This document shows positions 34,382-45,518 of a stretch of 64,000 bases of DNA, one piece after another. A model generated the notes under the pieces. It was not told the DNA's origin. It did no database searches and saw nothing but the letters and a program-made list of their open reading frames with translations. How positions within the stretch are numbered: position 1 is the first letter of the stretch; every line of letters begins with the position of its first letter. The stretch spans positions 62,001 through 126,000 of the forward strand of contig JAKZZE010000014.1 in assembly GCA_024220505.1 (NCBI GenBank). The letters run 5' to 3'. The translations under genes and the position numbers were made by a program. The DNA is from Rhizopus arrhizus. Lineage: Eukaryota > Mucoromycota > Mucoromycetes > Mucorales > Rhizopodaceae.

Positions 34382-37002
34382 TATGAATGTTACATTCATG
34401 TTGAATTTTTAGCCAAAGAGCCGAAATGAATCCATCTCTTTGTGTGAGAGAAGAGCAGACTGCAAAACCAAGATATCTAAGTGCAGAAGGTGAATTCTTG
34501 TCGGGCCACGAGGGAATTTGATTCTCCTGCAAGAATGTTTGCCATGGGAGATGAGAATGACCTGAGAGTGAGAAGGCTTCAGTTTTTCCAAGGTTGAGCT
34601 TCGCGTTTGACGCCTGAGCATAAACTTCGTAGAGTTGGCGGAGACGGACAAAGTCTGATGGTTTGCTGAGAAAGACTGCCACATCATCTGCGTATGCCAG
34701 AATCTTAATAGGAGGAGGAGGAACTATGTGCAGATCAGCAGGATTAGCGGCTTGACAGAATTGAAAACCTTGTAGCTCGTTATCTGATTCAATCGATCGC
34801 AAGAACGGGTCAAAAGCTATGTTGAACAGAAGCGGAGATAGGGGATCACCTTGACGCAGACCTCGTGATTGTTAGAGTGATGAAGAAAAGAAGCCATTCA
34901 CGTTAATTTGAATTTGGGTTTCAAAAAACAATTTGTCGATGATCTGAACTATCGTGGAAGGAAAACCAAATTTCAAAAGAACTTGTTTGAGATATTCTGG
35001 ATTGACTCGATCTTAGGCCTTCTCTTGGTCCAGTAAAAGCCCTACTTCTGTAGATTGTCGTTGTTCAGCTTCTGTTTTGACTAACTGCATCAAAAGACCG
35101 TTATCTCCAATAAATCTTCCGGGCATGAAACCTTTCTGAACTCTATGTATGATCTTGGAGCAAGAGAGACGCATTCGACCTGTTAATAGGCGAGTGAAGA
35201 TTTTGGCATCCGTATTAATCAGGGAAATGGGGCGCCAATTACTGAGAAGGTTTAGGTTGCCTTTTTTTGGGAGAAGAACGGTAGAGGTAATGGTCCAACT
35301 AGCAGGGAAGATGGCAGATTCCAAGGCTTGATTGTACACATCAAGGATCAGAGACTGCAAGAGTTCAAAGCGAAACAAAAATGAAAGAGCTTCATAAGGG
35401 AGACCATCGGAACCAGGGCTGCTTGAATGAGGACTACGGGTGGATGCCTGAAGAATATCATCAAAACTAAAAGGAGCCGTAAGAAGACCCGCCATTTGTG
35501 GGGCAAGACGGTTTTGTTCCGGAATGTGGTTCAACAATGCCTCAGTATGCGACAAAGAAACTGGGTCACACGTGTAGAGATTCTTGTAGAATTCTTTTGC
35601 AATGTTTTGCATCTCGGATGGATTAGAGGTAGCTTCAGATTCTGGTGTAGCCTTTAAGCTGGGAATATAGCGAGAAGAAGCACGCGTCGAAATGGTTTTC
35701 TTGAGGTACCCTGCCGATGTTTCCCCATTTTCACGCCAATGACGTCCTGCACGCAGTATGTTATTGGCCGTGACTTCCTGTTGTACTATTTGCATGGGTT
35801 CTGTTTGACCTTCTGCGTTAATGGGTCGGTATTTGTCAAGGATGCCTTTGATCAATGCTTGTGGCTCCATTGCACGTCGTTTCAGAGGTCTAGGAACCCT
35901 TTCAGTTATCAGAGCATTGGCCATCTCATTACTCATCCACTTTTGCTCAACATAGTAGCGGGCAACAGCTGGAACAAGGTAAGGGCGTAAGAACCGGAGA
36001 GTCGTGATACAACGAACTTGATTTAGTGCATAACCAAGATCGACACGGTCTTGTCCAGTAAGATTGTTGTATTTGGCGTCAGCAACGTGCTGGGCATCAC
36101 AAGGATTGAAAGAGGCGATTATCTCAACTTTGCAATCTTCAAGGGTCTGAACTAATATAAGCTTGAACTCCTTATGAACCAATAAGCCAATGATCCCGTT
36201 AGCGGGGAAGCTGATGTCAAGGATACGACTCGTGTCAATACCTAGTTTACGAAACCTTTGGCGGATTTCACTTCGATTCAATCGTCGAGAGCGGTGAACA
36301 TAGACATAGTCATAGCCAGGTGAGGTAAAGGGTGTGGGCGCGTTAAAAGCACGTGCAGTAGCCTGACGCTTACGTTCTGAAGTAAGCACTCCATATTTAG
36401 GCTTAGCAGGGAGCTTAGCAACTGTAATCCAAGCTGCTGGGTTGGATGAGGAGGCAGTGGTGAATGAGTCAACAGTGGTAGATGATTTAACCGTGGCAGG
36501 TTTGGCAGTAGCATGCTTGCTGGCTTCAGTACCCGGAGCATTTAGAGCAAGGATGCCAATCACTGGTTGCTTAGCAGTTGCCTTAAAAGGTTTAGCTGGT
36601 TGGCTTAAGGGACGCGCATTCAAAGATGTCAGCTGCTTTACTACAGCTCTCATATTGTCCAGTTCAGCCTTCAACTGATTGTTGGCTGCTTCCAAAGTGT
36701 CGAATTTTGTAACTAGGTGTTGAACCTGGTCACTTAGCGTTTTGACCATGTTGCATAGTCCGGCGAGGGTGTTATTTAGTTCTTGGTTAATGTTATTGTC
36801 CATTTTGTTTCCAAAATATAGGTTTTGAAAAAGCGGATAACTTGTGTGATAATTGTGAGCCGTCTCCCAAATTCAAATATAATATTTTCCTCAAGTAGGC
36901 GGTGTGAATAATGTTGTTTCTTATAACTGATTGCTTTGCTTTCAAACACAAAATTTTGCTTGGATTCAGAATTTAGTGTAACGTTTGAAAACACGAAAGA
37001 GT
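34382..37002 (-). mobile_element. LINE copy A, 3'-truncated
   Basis: This 2,621-bp segment matches 41508-44128 in reverse orientation with no length difference, and every long coding and antisense frame is identical. I saw only two base differences, both near the 5' end at CpG-type positions. Unlike usual LINE truncation, the 5' end is present and the 3' end is lost: homology stops at 34382, where the Fanzor sequence starts. No target-site duplication can be seen because the 3' flank is gone. Confidence 0.9.
35013..36803 (-). CDS. LINE copy A fused ORF1-RT reading frame
   Basis: 596 residues. An N-terminal coiled coil (VQHLVTKFDTLEAANNQLK), a Ser/Thr/Ala/Lys-rich linker and an ORF1-like globular part (GYDYVYVHRSRRLNRSEIRQ) run directly into the pre-RT and RT region (RHWRENGETSAGYLKK, SPGSDGLPYEAL, NWRPISLINTDAKIFTRLL, QKGFMPGRFIGDN). 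The frame stops at a TAA right after LLLDQEKA, inside RT motif A where Tyr/Phe is expected. No endonuclease domain is visible between the two parts. Beyond the stop the same frame continues to GLRQGDPLSPLLFN and YADDVAVFL after a second TAA at 34872-34874. Confidence 0.85.
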   Translation of the reverse strand: MDNNINQELNNTLAGLCNMVKTLSDQVQHLVTKFDTLEAANNQLKAELDNMRAVVKQLTSLNARPLSQPAKPFKATAKQPVIGILALNAPGTEASKHATAKPATVKSSTTVDSFTTASSSNPAAWITVAKLPAKPKYGVLTSERKRQATARAFNAPTPFTSPGYDYVYVHRSRRLNRSEIRQRFRKLGIDTSRILDISFPANGIIGLLVHKEFKLILVQTLEDCKVEIIASFNPCDAQHVADAKYNNLTGQDRVDLGYALNQVRCITTLRFLRPYLVPAVARYYVEQKWMSNEMANALITERVPRPLKRRAMEPQALIKGILDKYRPINAEGQTEPMQIVQQEVTANNILRAGRHWRENGETSAGYLKKTISTRASSRYIPSLKATPESEATSNPSEMQNIAKEFYKNLYTCDPVSLSHTEALLNHIPEQNRLAPQMAGLLTAPFSFDDILQASTRSPHSSSPGSDGLPYEALSFLFRFELLQSLILDVYNQALESAIFPASWTITSTVLLPKKGNLNLLSNWRPISLINTDAKIFTRLLTGRMRLSCSKIIHRVQKGFMPGRFIGDNGLLMQLVKTEAEQRQSTEVGLLLDQEKA

Positions 37003-37192
37003 GTGTGTGTTTTAATAAATATTAAAACTTTCATCCATAAAAAAAAAAAAAAAAAAAAAAAATATAAAAAAGCATAGCCGTCTTTTCAGTCAAAAAATCC
37101 GTCAATCAAAATCATAAAGATCGCCTTTTGAGGCTTTATGGATCGTATCTCAGTTTAAAATACTGCCCATTAGCATTGCGACTACTTAAGAG

Positions 37193-37200
37193 TATAAATA
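37193..37200 (+). promoter_or_regulatory. TATA box of the gene at 37253
   Basis: TATAAATA, 52 nt upstream of the ATG at 37253. Confidence 0.5.
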
Positions 37201-37252
37201 GAAATGTCATGTGTCAACTTTTTTCCATCTTTTTCATTTCTTTTTTAATTTT

Positions 37253-37770
37253 ATGCTCAACCTTACTACAAAATCCAATTCAACTGTAATTTTTTTCTTT
37301 TTTAAAAGATAGTTTCAATTAACTTCTTTTATTAGTTCCCTTCTACTCGCCGTGTTAGTTTTGATTTATCACATAATATTGTGCATTTATTACCAACTTT
37401 TGAAGAGTGTCGTGATGCAGCTAAAAGAATAAGACGTGAAGAGTGGCAACGAAAAACATTAAATGAAGATATGTTAAGTGAAGATATCATTATAGAAATA
37501 CAAGAAGATACTTCAGCTTGTTCCAGAAGCACTGACTTACCAGAAAGGACTTCTACTATACTACAACTAAAAAGCTGTCTTAAAAAACCATCTACACAAA
37601 ACATTGACAGTTTTGAAGAGAAAAAGAAGAAAAATCATAAAAAGAGCAACCAAAAGAAGAGAAAGAGAAGTAACTCAAAAGTACAAATGAGTAAAGGTAA
37701 GCAAATAAGAAACTTCACTCCTCACTTTTCTTTCTTTACAACTTATCTCTTTTCATACAAGTTAACATGA
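37253..37770 (+). CDS. Small basic protein with RVxF motif, possible PP1 regulator
   Basis: Exon 1 is 37253-37285 (MLNLTTKSNST). A 50-nt GTAATT...TTAG intron leads to exon 2 at 37336, which begins FPSTRRVSFDLSHNIVHLL. RRVSFD fits the RVxF docking motif for protein phosphatase 1, and a later LKSCLKKPST resembles the SILK motif. The C-terminal third is a Lys-rich, nuclear-signal-like stretch. Another intron may start at the GTAAGC after MSKG (about 37696), so the 3' end is uncertain; the open frame shown ends at 37770. The PP1 role is inferred from short motifs only. Confidence 0.55.
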
Positions 37771-38049
37771 TTTTTGTACATTGAATCCTTGAAAAAAAAG
37801 AAGAATTCCTCTTCTTTTTATATTGTTCTATAACATTGGCTACCGTTTGTCGCTATCTCTTGCTTTACTTTAGAAAAAGAAAGAAACGTAAAAAAAAGAA
37901 ATCATTCTTTTTCCCTTCTTCTCCTCTTCTTTGCAGTTTTTGCAACCTGAATTGAACCTAAATTCTTCCAAATCTCCCTTTTTATTTTCATGGGAAAATA
38001 ATCCAATATGCTTGTCAGACAATAAATAAACAGCTTATCTTTTAAAATA

Positions 38050-39468
38050 ATGCAAAATGGCCTTGAATGTAGTACAAGTCAATTCATCTGTAGTAAACTC
38101 AGATTCTCAAAAATTTTCTTATTTGTTCTTGACAAGATGCTGTCAAGATTCTTACCAAGAAATGTAAATTTGTCACTACAAAAACGCTTTTATACTTCAC
38201 TACCTTATACAAAAGTACACGTTCCAGTCATGTTATCTGAAGTGCTGCATTATTTGCAACCACGAGAAGGTGAAATCTATTGTGATTTGACATTTGGTGA
38301 TGGTGGATATACAAAAGCAATTCTCGGTAAATATTAGAGCAGTACATTAATAAGAATACCCTTTTTTTTTGCTTATTTTTTTTTTTTTTTGGTTGTAGAT
38401 CAATGTAACTGCAAAGTAGTTGCTGTTGATCAGGACCCTACAGCTTATGAAAAAGCACTAAAATTGTCTCAGTTGAAACAATACAAAAATCGACTGTTTC
38501 CAGTTCTTGGAAGATTTGGTTCAATTTATGACTATTGCTTAACGCACTTTAACGAACAGTAAAATAAGGAAAAAAAGCAAAAAAGAAACAAAATTTTAAT
38601 CTTTATTAGAATTCCTTGTTTTGATGGTATGGTGATGGATATTGGTGTTTCCAGTGGACAGTTAGAAACCCCCGAACGAGGATTTTCTTATAAACTAGAT
38701 GGCCCATTAGATATGCGTATGTTTTCTAGAGGAAGGAATAATTCGGAAGCACCCGTTCATGAAAACGAAGCTGAACTTTTAAAGAAATCCATATCAGCTT
38801 ATGAGATTGCCAATTATTTTTCTCGGGAAGAGATTGCAGATATTATATATCAATATGGAGGCGATCGATTATCTCGAAAAATTGCCACTGCTATCGTTGA
38901 CGCGAGGCAATCTGGACCCATCGATACTACCTCTGCGCTAGCTGCTGTGATTCATAAAGCATGTCCTCAGCCAAGATGGCAAAGAGGTCATGACGACATG
39001 CTGAGAAATTCAGCAGCTCGCACATTCCAAGCTTTCCGTATCCACATCAACAATGAATTAGGCGAGCTTAAAAATGCATTGACAGCAAGTGAGTATTTGA
39101 TAAAGCCTGAGGGCCGACTGGCTATTGTCACTTTCCATTCTTTAGAAGACAGAATTGCTAAAAACTTTTTAAATCATTGTTCGGGGAAGAGGTCTATGTC
39201 AGATGCTCAGCAGAATCAATTCAGCTTAAAGCGTGCAGCAAACAGAGAATGGAAAAAGGCAGTAAAGCATGGGGATCTAGAAGTATCGCATAAACAACCT
39301 GTTTCGAAAACAGAAAAGATGGTACCTTCTTTTGAAATTTGCACAAAGCACGTAATACAACCATCGGATGAAGAAATAGAAAAAAACGCCCGTTGTAGAT
39401 CAGCTAAATTAAGAATTGCAAAACGTACCCATGCATCACCTCTAAGTCCTTTTGGGAATTTGAACTGA
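38050..39468 (+). CDS. Mitochondrial RsmH/METTL15-type rRNA (cytosine-N4)-methyltransferase
   Basis: SAM-dependent enzyme of the MraW/RsmH family, which methylates C1402 of bacterial 16S rRNA; the mitochondrial form modifies the small-subunit rRNA. Recognised from [13 protein letters not shown], the SAM site [69 protein letters not shown] and [16 protein letters not shown]. Three exons: 38050-38326, 38399-38559 and 38609-39468, joined in frame. Met-30 at 38137 starts [19 protein letters not shown], which looks like a mitochondrial presequence and may be the real start. It lies between the two inverted LINE copies. Confidence 0.92.
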
Positions 39469-40116
39469 TCTTTATTCTATCCATGTACTATAAACAGCAT
39501 CTATCACTTCTTTACAAATTTAAAATAAAAGATTGCATTAAAAAGAAGTTTCATGTGAAGAGAACTCTGTGGCTGTTAATGTGACTAATAATCAAAAAAT
39601 TTCTTACACATTTAAAGGTCTTGAATCAGCAAAAAGGAATGGGAGGATTATTTTAAGCAAATGGTCTATTGATGGTGGATTATTTTAATTTTCATGCCTT
39701 TTTTTTTCTCGAGTTGATGAAAAAATGTTTATGCAATACACAGAATTGTTTTTTGATGATACAAACCACATCATTACTGTGTGCAATCGAGAAGGCAAAT
39801 AACACTTTTAAAATGTATTTTTTAGTTTTTTTTTTTATATATATAAAATATTGGTTTTATTTTCCCTTTCATTAATGCCAAAAATAAAAAGAGCTTTTTT
39901 TTTACATCACATATCAACTTGGATTATTATCCTCATGTACAATCTTTCAGTTATAGTTTTCGACTGTTGAAACTTCAAGTGATTAAATATGATTAGCTTT
40001 TGAATTAATTTTATTCGAAATTAAGAATATTTTGATGATAAAAATGTTAATAGATCAGCATACAACAGTTATATCATCAATTATAAATAGTAAAGACAAT
40101 AATAAAATATTTATTA
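39469..40116. other. Convergent intergenic spacer
   Basis: 648 bp between the RsmH-type gene and COQ11. AT rich with T runs; the frame at 39669-39875 has no recognisable motif. I see nothing else. Confidence 0.5.
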
Positions 40117-41127
40117 TTAAAACTTTTGACTTAATTTTTCAATATCCTCTACGTCGAATACACCTTGTTCTGCGGTTTCAATTGAAGCGATTACTGCTTT
40201 AGCCACTTGCTCGGTTTCTAATGGAGATACAGTAAACATCTTTCCTCCTGGCATGCGCTCTATACCCTCTTTGAAGGGACTTGTAACCATCTTTGCCAAC
40301 TTTAGCAAGGCTACGACAGGAGCCAGGAAAGGCTTACTGCTATTGTACATTAGACCTTCATAGTTATTTTTAGACTGGCTGTAAACTTTTTATAGAAAGT
40401 GCTTTGTATTACCTGGTCGTAAAGCGACTGCCTTAAAACTCTCTTGTTTAAACAAGTAATCTTCAGCTTCTCTCTTTGATGTGTAATAACGCTGGTTAAC
40501 AAGTGGTGATATTTCAGATGCAGAGATATACACAAAGGACTTTATTGAAGGTAGCTTTGCTACTTCATTAGCTACAGTGATAGCTAAAAAAGAATGTAAA
40601 AATTTGGGAATGTTTCATTGCTGCACTTTTATACCTGTGTCTCTATTCATCATTTCAAATGTAACAGCTGAGCCATTATTGTTTGTTTCCATTAAAATAC
40701 CCACACTATGGACTACATCAGTTACACCAGGCAACAAATCCTCATAGCTACTAGGCTCAAGTGAATTACCAGAGGCCCAATGAACCTTTTTTTTTTTTTT
40801 CCAATGCCAGTTAAATTTAATGTTGCATAAGAAAAATGATTTATACCTTCTCAGCCCATTCAGGTTTTCCTTTTTGTTGAAAAGAAGCTGGTTCACCCCT
40901 TCGACTTTATTTACAAGTTAAGAGATTAGCTTATAATTCATCTTCGGTTATATTTATACATACCTCAAACTAACAGTTTCCCAACCTCTTTGTACTGCCA
41001 ACTTGCAAACATTTAGTCCTGTTGAAATGCTATTAAAACCAATATTTCTATGAAATAAATTTATAATCATACCAAGAAAACCACTGCCTCCCACAACCAA
41101 TAATTTTCTGGTGATAGTCTGGTTCAT
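40117..41127 (-). CDS. COQ11: COQ11-like atypical short-chain dehydrogenase (YLR290C family)
   Basis: NAD(P)-binding Rossmann protein of mitochondria, associated in yeast with coenzyme Q biosynthesis. Recognised from KLLVVGGSGFLG (Gly-rich loop), SLSRRGEPASF, VHWASGNSLEPSSYEDLL, TDVVHSVGILMET, FEMMNRDTA, SFVYISASE, YYTSKREAEDYL and KAVALRPGLMYN. At least six exons from ATG 41127; introns near 41070-41017, 40968-40911, 40847-40789, 40636-40584 and 40413-40350, all GT-AG and in frame. It is transcribed toward the RsmH-type gene, and both lie between the LINE copies. Confidence 0.88.
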
Positions 41128-41487
41128 TGTGATATTTTTTCTAATTAAAAGAAAGAAAGTATAAAGCTTTTATTCACTCGAGAAACCAGATAAATTATAA
41201 AAAGCCCGCATGAAAATTTCAGCATTGGGTAACCCTGAGGATCGCATGATTTCGATTTTAGATATCAGCCTCGGTTAACATAGGTAATATATTTGGGTAA
41301 ACGAGAAGAATTTCATTTTGAGAACAAATGAATAGGAGGGGGAGCACCAATAGCTTCTTTAAAAGAACCTAAGATATACACACAGCCGTTTGCAATACAT
41401 CATCAATCTCAAACTTATTCATGATTGATAACCGTAAATAACTACTACTTATAAATGTTATATTAGATTTTAAAAGGTGTCTAATTT

Positions 41488-41503
41488 AATAAAGACAACA
41501 CAA
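41488..41503. repeat. Target-site duplication of LINE copy B, left copy
   Basis: AATAAAGACAACACAA, repeated exactly at 45625-45640 on the other side of the element. Confidence 0.85.
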
Positions 41504-41706
41504 AAAAACTCTTTCGCGTTTTCAAACATTACACTAAATTCTGAATCCAAGCAAAATTTTGTGTTTGAAAGCAAAGCAATCAGTTATAAGAAACAACATT
41601 ATTCACACCGCCTACTTGAGGAAAATATTATATTTGAATTTGGGAGACGGCTCACAATTATCACACAAGTTATCCGCTTTTTCAAAACCTATATTTTGGA
41701 AACAAA

Positions 41707-43497
41707 ATGGACAATAACATTAACCAAGAACTAAATAACACCCTCGCCGGACTATGCAACATGGTCAAAACGCTAAGTGACCAGGTTCAACACCTAGTTA
41801 CAAAATTCGACACTTTGGAAGCAGCCAACAATCAGTTGAAGGCTGAACTGGACAATATGAGAGCTGTAGTAAAGCAGCTGACATCTTTGAATGCGCGTCC
41901 CTTAAGCCAACCAGCTAAACCTTTTAAGGCAACTGCTAAGCAACCAGTGATTGGCATCCTTGCTCTAAATGCTCCGGGTACTGAAGCCAGCAAGCATGCT
42001 ACTGCCAAACCTGCCACGGTTAAATCATCTACCACTGTTGACTCATTCACCACTGCCTCCTCATCCAACCCAGCAGCTTGGATTACAGTTGCTAAGCTCC
42101 CTGCTAAGCCTAAATATGGAGTGCTTACTTCAGAACGTAAGCGTCAGGCTACTGCACGTGCTTTTAACGCGCCCACACCCTTTACCTCACCTGGCTATGA
42201 CTATGTCTATGTTCACCGCTCTCGACGATTGAATCGAAGTGAAATCCGCCAAAGGTTTCGTAAACTAGGTATTGACACGAGTCGTATCCTTGACATCAGC
42301 TTCCCCGCTAACGGGATCATTGGCTTATTGGTTCATAAGGAGTTCAAGCTTATATTAGTTCAGACCCTTGAAGATTGCAAAGTTGAGATAATCGCCTCTT
42401 TCAATCCTTGTGATGCCCAGCACGTTGCTGACGCCAAATACAACAATCTTACTGGACAAGACCGTGTCGATCTTGGTTATGCACTAAATCAAGTTCGTTG
42501 TATCACGACTCTCCGGTTCTTACGCCCTTACCTTGTTCCAGCTGTTGCCCGCTACTATGTTGAGCAAAAGTGGATGAGTAATGAGATGGCCAATGCTCTG
42601 ATAACTGAAAGGGTTCCTAGACCTCTGAAACGACGTGCAATGGAGCCACAAGCATTGATCAAAGGCATCCTTGACAAATACCGACCCATTAACGCAGAAG
42701 GTCAAACAGAACCCATGCAAATAGTACAACAGGAAGTCACGGCCAATAACATACTGCGTGCAGGACGTCATTGGCGTGAAAATGGGGAAACATCGGCAGG
42801 GTACCTCAAGAAAACCATTTCGACGCGTGCTTCTTCTCGCTATATTCCCAGCTTAAAGGCTACACCAGAATCTGAAGCTACCTCTAATCCATCCGAGATG
42901 CAAAACATTGCAAAAGAATTCTACAAGAATCTCTACACGTGTGACCCAGTTTCTTTGTCGCATACTGAGGCATTGTTGAACCACATTCCGGAACAAAACC
43001 GTCTTGCCCCACAAATGGCGGGTCTTCTTACGGCTCCTTTTAGTTTTGATGATATTCTTCAGGCATCCACCCGTAGTCCTCATTCAAGCAGCCCTGGTTC
43101 CGATGGTCTCCCTTATGAAGCTCTTTCATTTTTGTTTCGCTTTGAACTCTTGCAGTCTCTGATCCTTGATGTGTACAATCAAGCCTTGGAATCTGCCATC
43201 TTCCCTGCTAGTTGGACCATTACCTCTACCGTTCTTCTCCCAAAAAAAGGCAACCTAAACCTTCTCAGTAATTGGCGCCCCATTTCCCTGATTAATACGG
43301 ATGCCAAAATCTTCACTCGCCTATTAACAGGTCGAATGCGTCTCTCTTGCTCCAAGATCATACATAGAGTTCAGAAAGGTTTCATGCCCGGAAGATTTAT
43401 TGGAGATAACGGTCTTTTGATGCAGTTAGTCAAAACAGAAGCTGAACAACGACAATCTACAGAAGTAGGGCTTTTACTGGACCAAGAGAAGGCCTAA
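41707..43497 (+). CDS. LINE copy B fused ORF1-RT reading frame
   Basis: 596 residues, identical in translation to the copy A frame: coiled coil, ORF1-like region, then pre-RT and RT up to motif A (LLLDQEKA) and a UAA. The Asp of motif A is about residue 592. No APE-type endonuclease motifs are seen between the ORF1-like part and RHWRENGET. The continuing frame after the stop carries GLRQGDPLSPLLFN (motif B) and YADDVAVFL (motif C). Confidence 0.85.
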   Translation: MDNNINQELNNTLAGLCNMVKTLSDQVQHLVTKFDTLEAANNQLKAELDNMRAVVKQLTSLNARPLSQPAKPFKATAKQPVIGILALNAPGTEASKHATAKPATVKSSTTVDSFTTASSSNPAAWITVAKLPAKPKYGVLTSERKRQATARAFNAPTPFTSPGYDYVYVHRSRRLNRSEIRQRFRKLGIDTSRILDISFPANGIIGLLVHKEFKLILVQTLEDCKVEIIASFNPCDAQHVADAKYNNLTGQDRVDLGYALNQVRCITTLRFLRPYLVPAVARYYVEQKWMSNEMANALITERVPRPLKRRAMEPQALIKGILDKYRPINAEGQTEPMQIVQQEVTANNILRAGRHWRENGETSAGYLKKTISTRASSRYIPSLKATPESEATSNPSEMQNIAKEFYKNLYTCDPVSLSHTEALLNHIPEQNRLAPQMAGLLTAPFSFDDILQASTRSPHSSSPGSDGLPYEALSFLFRFELLQSLILDVYNQALESAIFPASWTITSTVLLPKKGNLNLLSNWRPISLINTDAKIFTRLLTGRMRLSCSKIIHRVQKGFMPGRFIGDNGLLMQLVKTEAEQRQSTEVGLLLDQEKA

Positions 43498-43707
43498 GAT
43501 CGAGTCAATCCAGAATATCTCAAACAAGTTCTTTTGAAATTTGGTTTTCCTTCCACGATAGTTCAGATCATCGACAAATTGTTTTTTGAAACCCAAATTC
43601 AAATTAACGTGAATGGCTTCTTTTCTTCATCACTCTAACAATCACGAGGTCTGCGTCAAGGTGATCCCCTATCTCCGCTTCTGTTCAACATAGCTTTTGA
43701 CCCGTTC

Positions 43708-44436
43708 TTGCGATCGATTGAATCAGATAACGAGCTACAAGGTTTTCAATTCTGTCAAGCCGCTAATCCTGCTGATCTGCACATAGTTCCTCCTCCTCCT
43801 ATTAAGATTCTGGCATACGCAGATGATGTGGCAGTCTTTCTCAGCAAACCATCAGACTTTGTCCGTCTCCGCCAACTCTACGAAGTTTATGCTCAGGCGT
43901 CAAACGCGAAGCTCAACCTTGGAAAAACTGAAGCCTTCTCACTCTCAGGTCATTCTCATCTCCCATGGCAAACATTCTTGCAGGAGAATCAAATTCCCTC
44001 GTGGCCCGACAAGAATTCACCTTCTGCACTTAGATATCTTGGTTTTGCAGTCTGCTCTTCTCTCACACAAAGAGATGGATTCATTTCGGCTCTTTGGCTA
44101 AAAATTCAACATGAATGTAACATTCATAGTCAACGTACTCTGTCCTTTCGCGGTCGGGTCACTGCTATGAATACCGTAATCTATTCTAAATTGTGGCATG
44201 TACTTCGGCTTCTTAGTGTTCCCAAAGCTGCTCTTCAACGGTTCTCTTCACTTGCTTACCAGTTTGTGATACAAAAAGCATTCTCCAATTTCAAATACGA
44301 TCTTTTGCTCACGGACCGACAATGCAGAGGCCTGAAATTGCTTGATCCAAACAAACAACAACTCGTATTACAGTGGAAATGGCTTTGTCCGTTACTCCTT
44401 TCACATCAATCTGACTCTGTCTTCTTGGAGGTGTAG
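43708..44436 (+). pseudogene. LINE copy B RT palm/thumb continuation after the UAA codons
   Basis: In frame with 41707-43497 but separated from it by two UAA codons. Contains ILAYADDVAVFLSKPSDF (motif C), LNLGKTEAFSLSG and LRYLGFAVC (motif D/E region), then thumb sequence to a TAG. Confidence 0.8.
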
Positions 44437-44876
44437 TATCTCTCATATTCGCTTCAACATCATTTTCACGCGGTCGATCCTCTGCTTCTACTGCTATTCC
44501 CATATTGTCGCAAGGGACCTTTAGGTCAGAATAATAACCTGGACGTTTTTACTAATTTCTTTTGTACAATAGATCCATTTCAACGCTCATATCAAGACGT
44601 CAACCTTTCTCCTGCTTCTTGCCTCGCGCTACCGTTGGCCTCGATATACACGTTTATGGCACCACACTCAACTGAGCCTCAGCCTCCATCCGAACTGGAT
44701 CCAGCTTTCGCTCGTTTATCTGTTTCTCATTGGCCCAAGGTTCAGGTATCCAAAGCTTATCCATTTGTTGGACTTTTCATCGAAAACAATGACGGGATCT
44801 GCATATCTCTCGTATTCATATCACGAGGTTCTTCAAATCACTGGACGAACATAAAATACGGCTCGAGCAATTCTTT

Positions 44877-45518
44877 TTGTCCCATTACACGCCTACTCTC
44901 CCATCATCATCAATTTCAACCTTGGGTACTGTTGATTTTAGTCCTATTTTGAATGGTATCCTTCCGCCCGATCTTTTCTCCTCCAGATTTCGTACTTCAG
45001 ATCTTCGGAAAGCACTATCACCGTGTGTTCCATCACCGATATTTGATCCGCCTATCAGCGCAAAGCAATGGTCCCGCTTTTGGAAAGGTGATGTTCCTCT
45101 TAAATCCAGAGATGTTTGGTATCGAATTATCTACAACAAACTCTCCTGTCGGCAAAATCTGCATCGTTTGCTTCCTACATCATTCACCGATCCTCTTTGT
45201 TCATCTGCCGTTGAAGATCCTCTCCACTTTGTGTTAACATGCCATTATAAACATCCACTATGGGAATACGTCTGGGATGTATACTTCGATCAACCATTCA
45301 GTCAGCGTGCCGTCAAACTCGCCATTTTTTCACTGCAACTGCCGAAGACCAATTACGCGCACAGATCCCAATCTTCATTCCGGTTAATCGCCTGCACCAT
45401 CCTGTCGTTATGGTCCGCCCACTGGGCTTTCGTTTTTTCCGAAACAACATTTGACTTTTCAGCTGTCCTTGCTAATGTTTTCAAACATTTGCCCAAATTG
45501 CAATCAGAGGTCGATTAA
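44877..45518 (+). pseudogene. LINE copy B C-terminal zinc-binding RT domain
   Basis: Frame-shifted from the RT body. FWKGDVPLKSRDVWYRIIYN and LHRLLPTSFTDPLCSS...EDPLHFVLTC follow the zf-RVT pattern of LINE ORF2 C-termini, though the first Cys pair is degenerate. Ends LPKLQSEVD with a TAA at 45516-45518, 107 bp before the A-rich 3' end. Confidence 0.8.
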
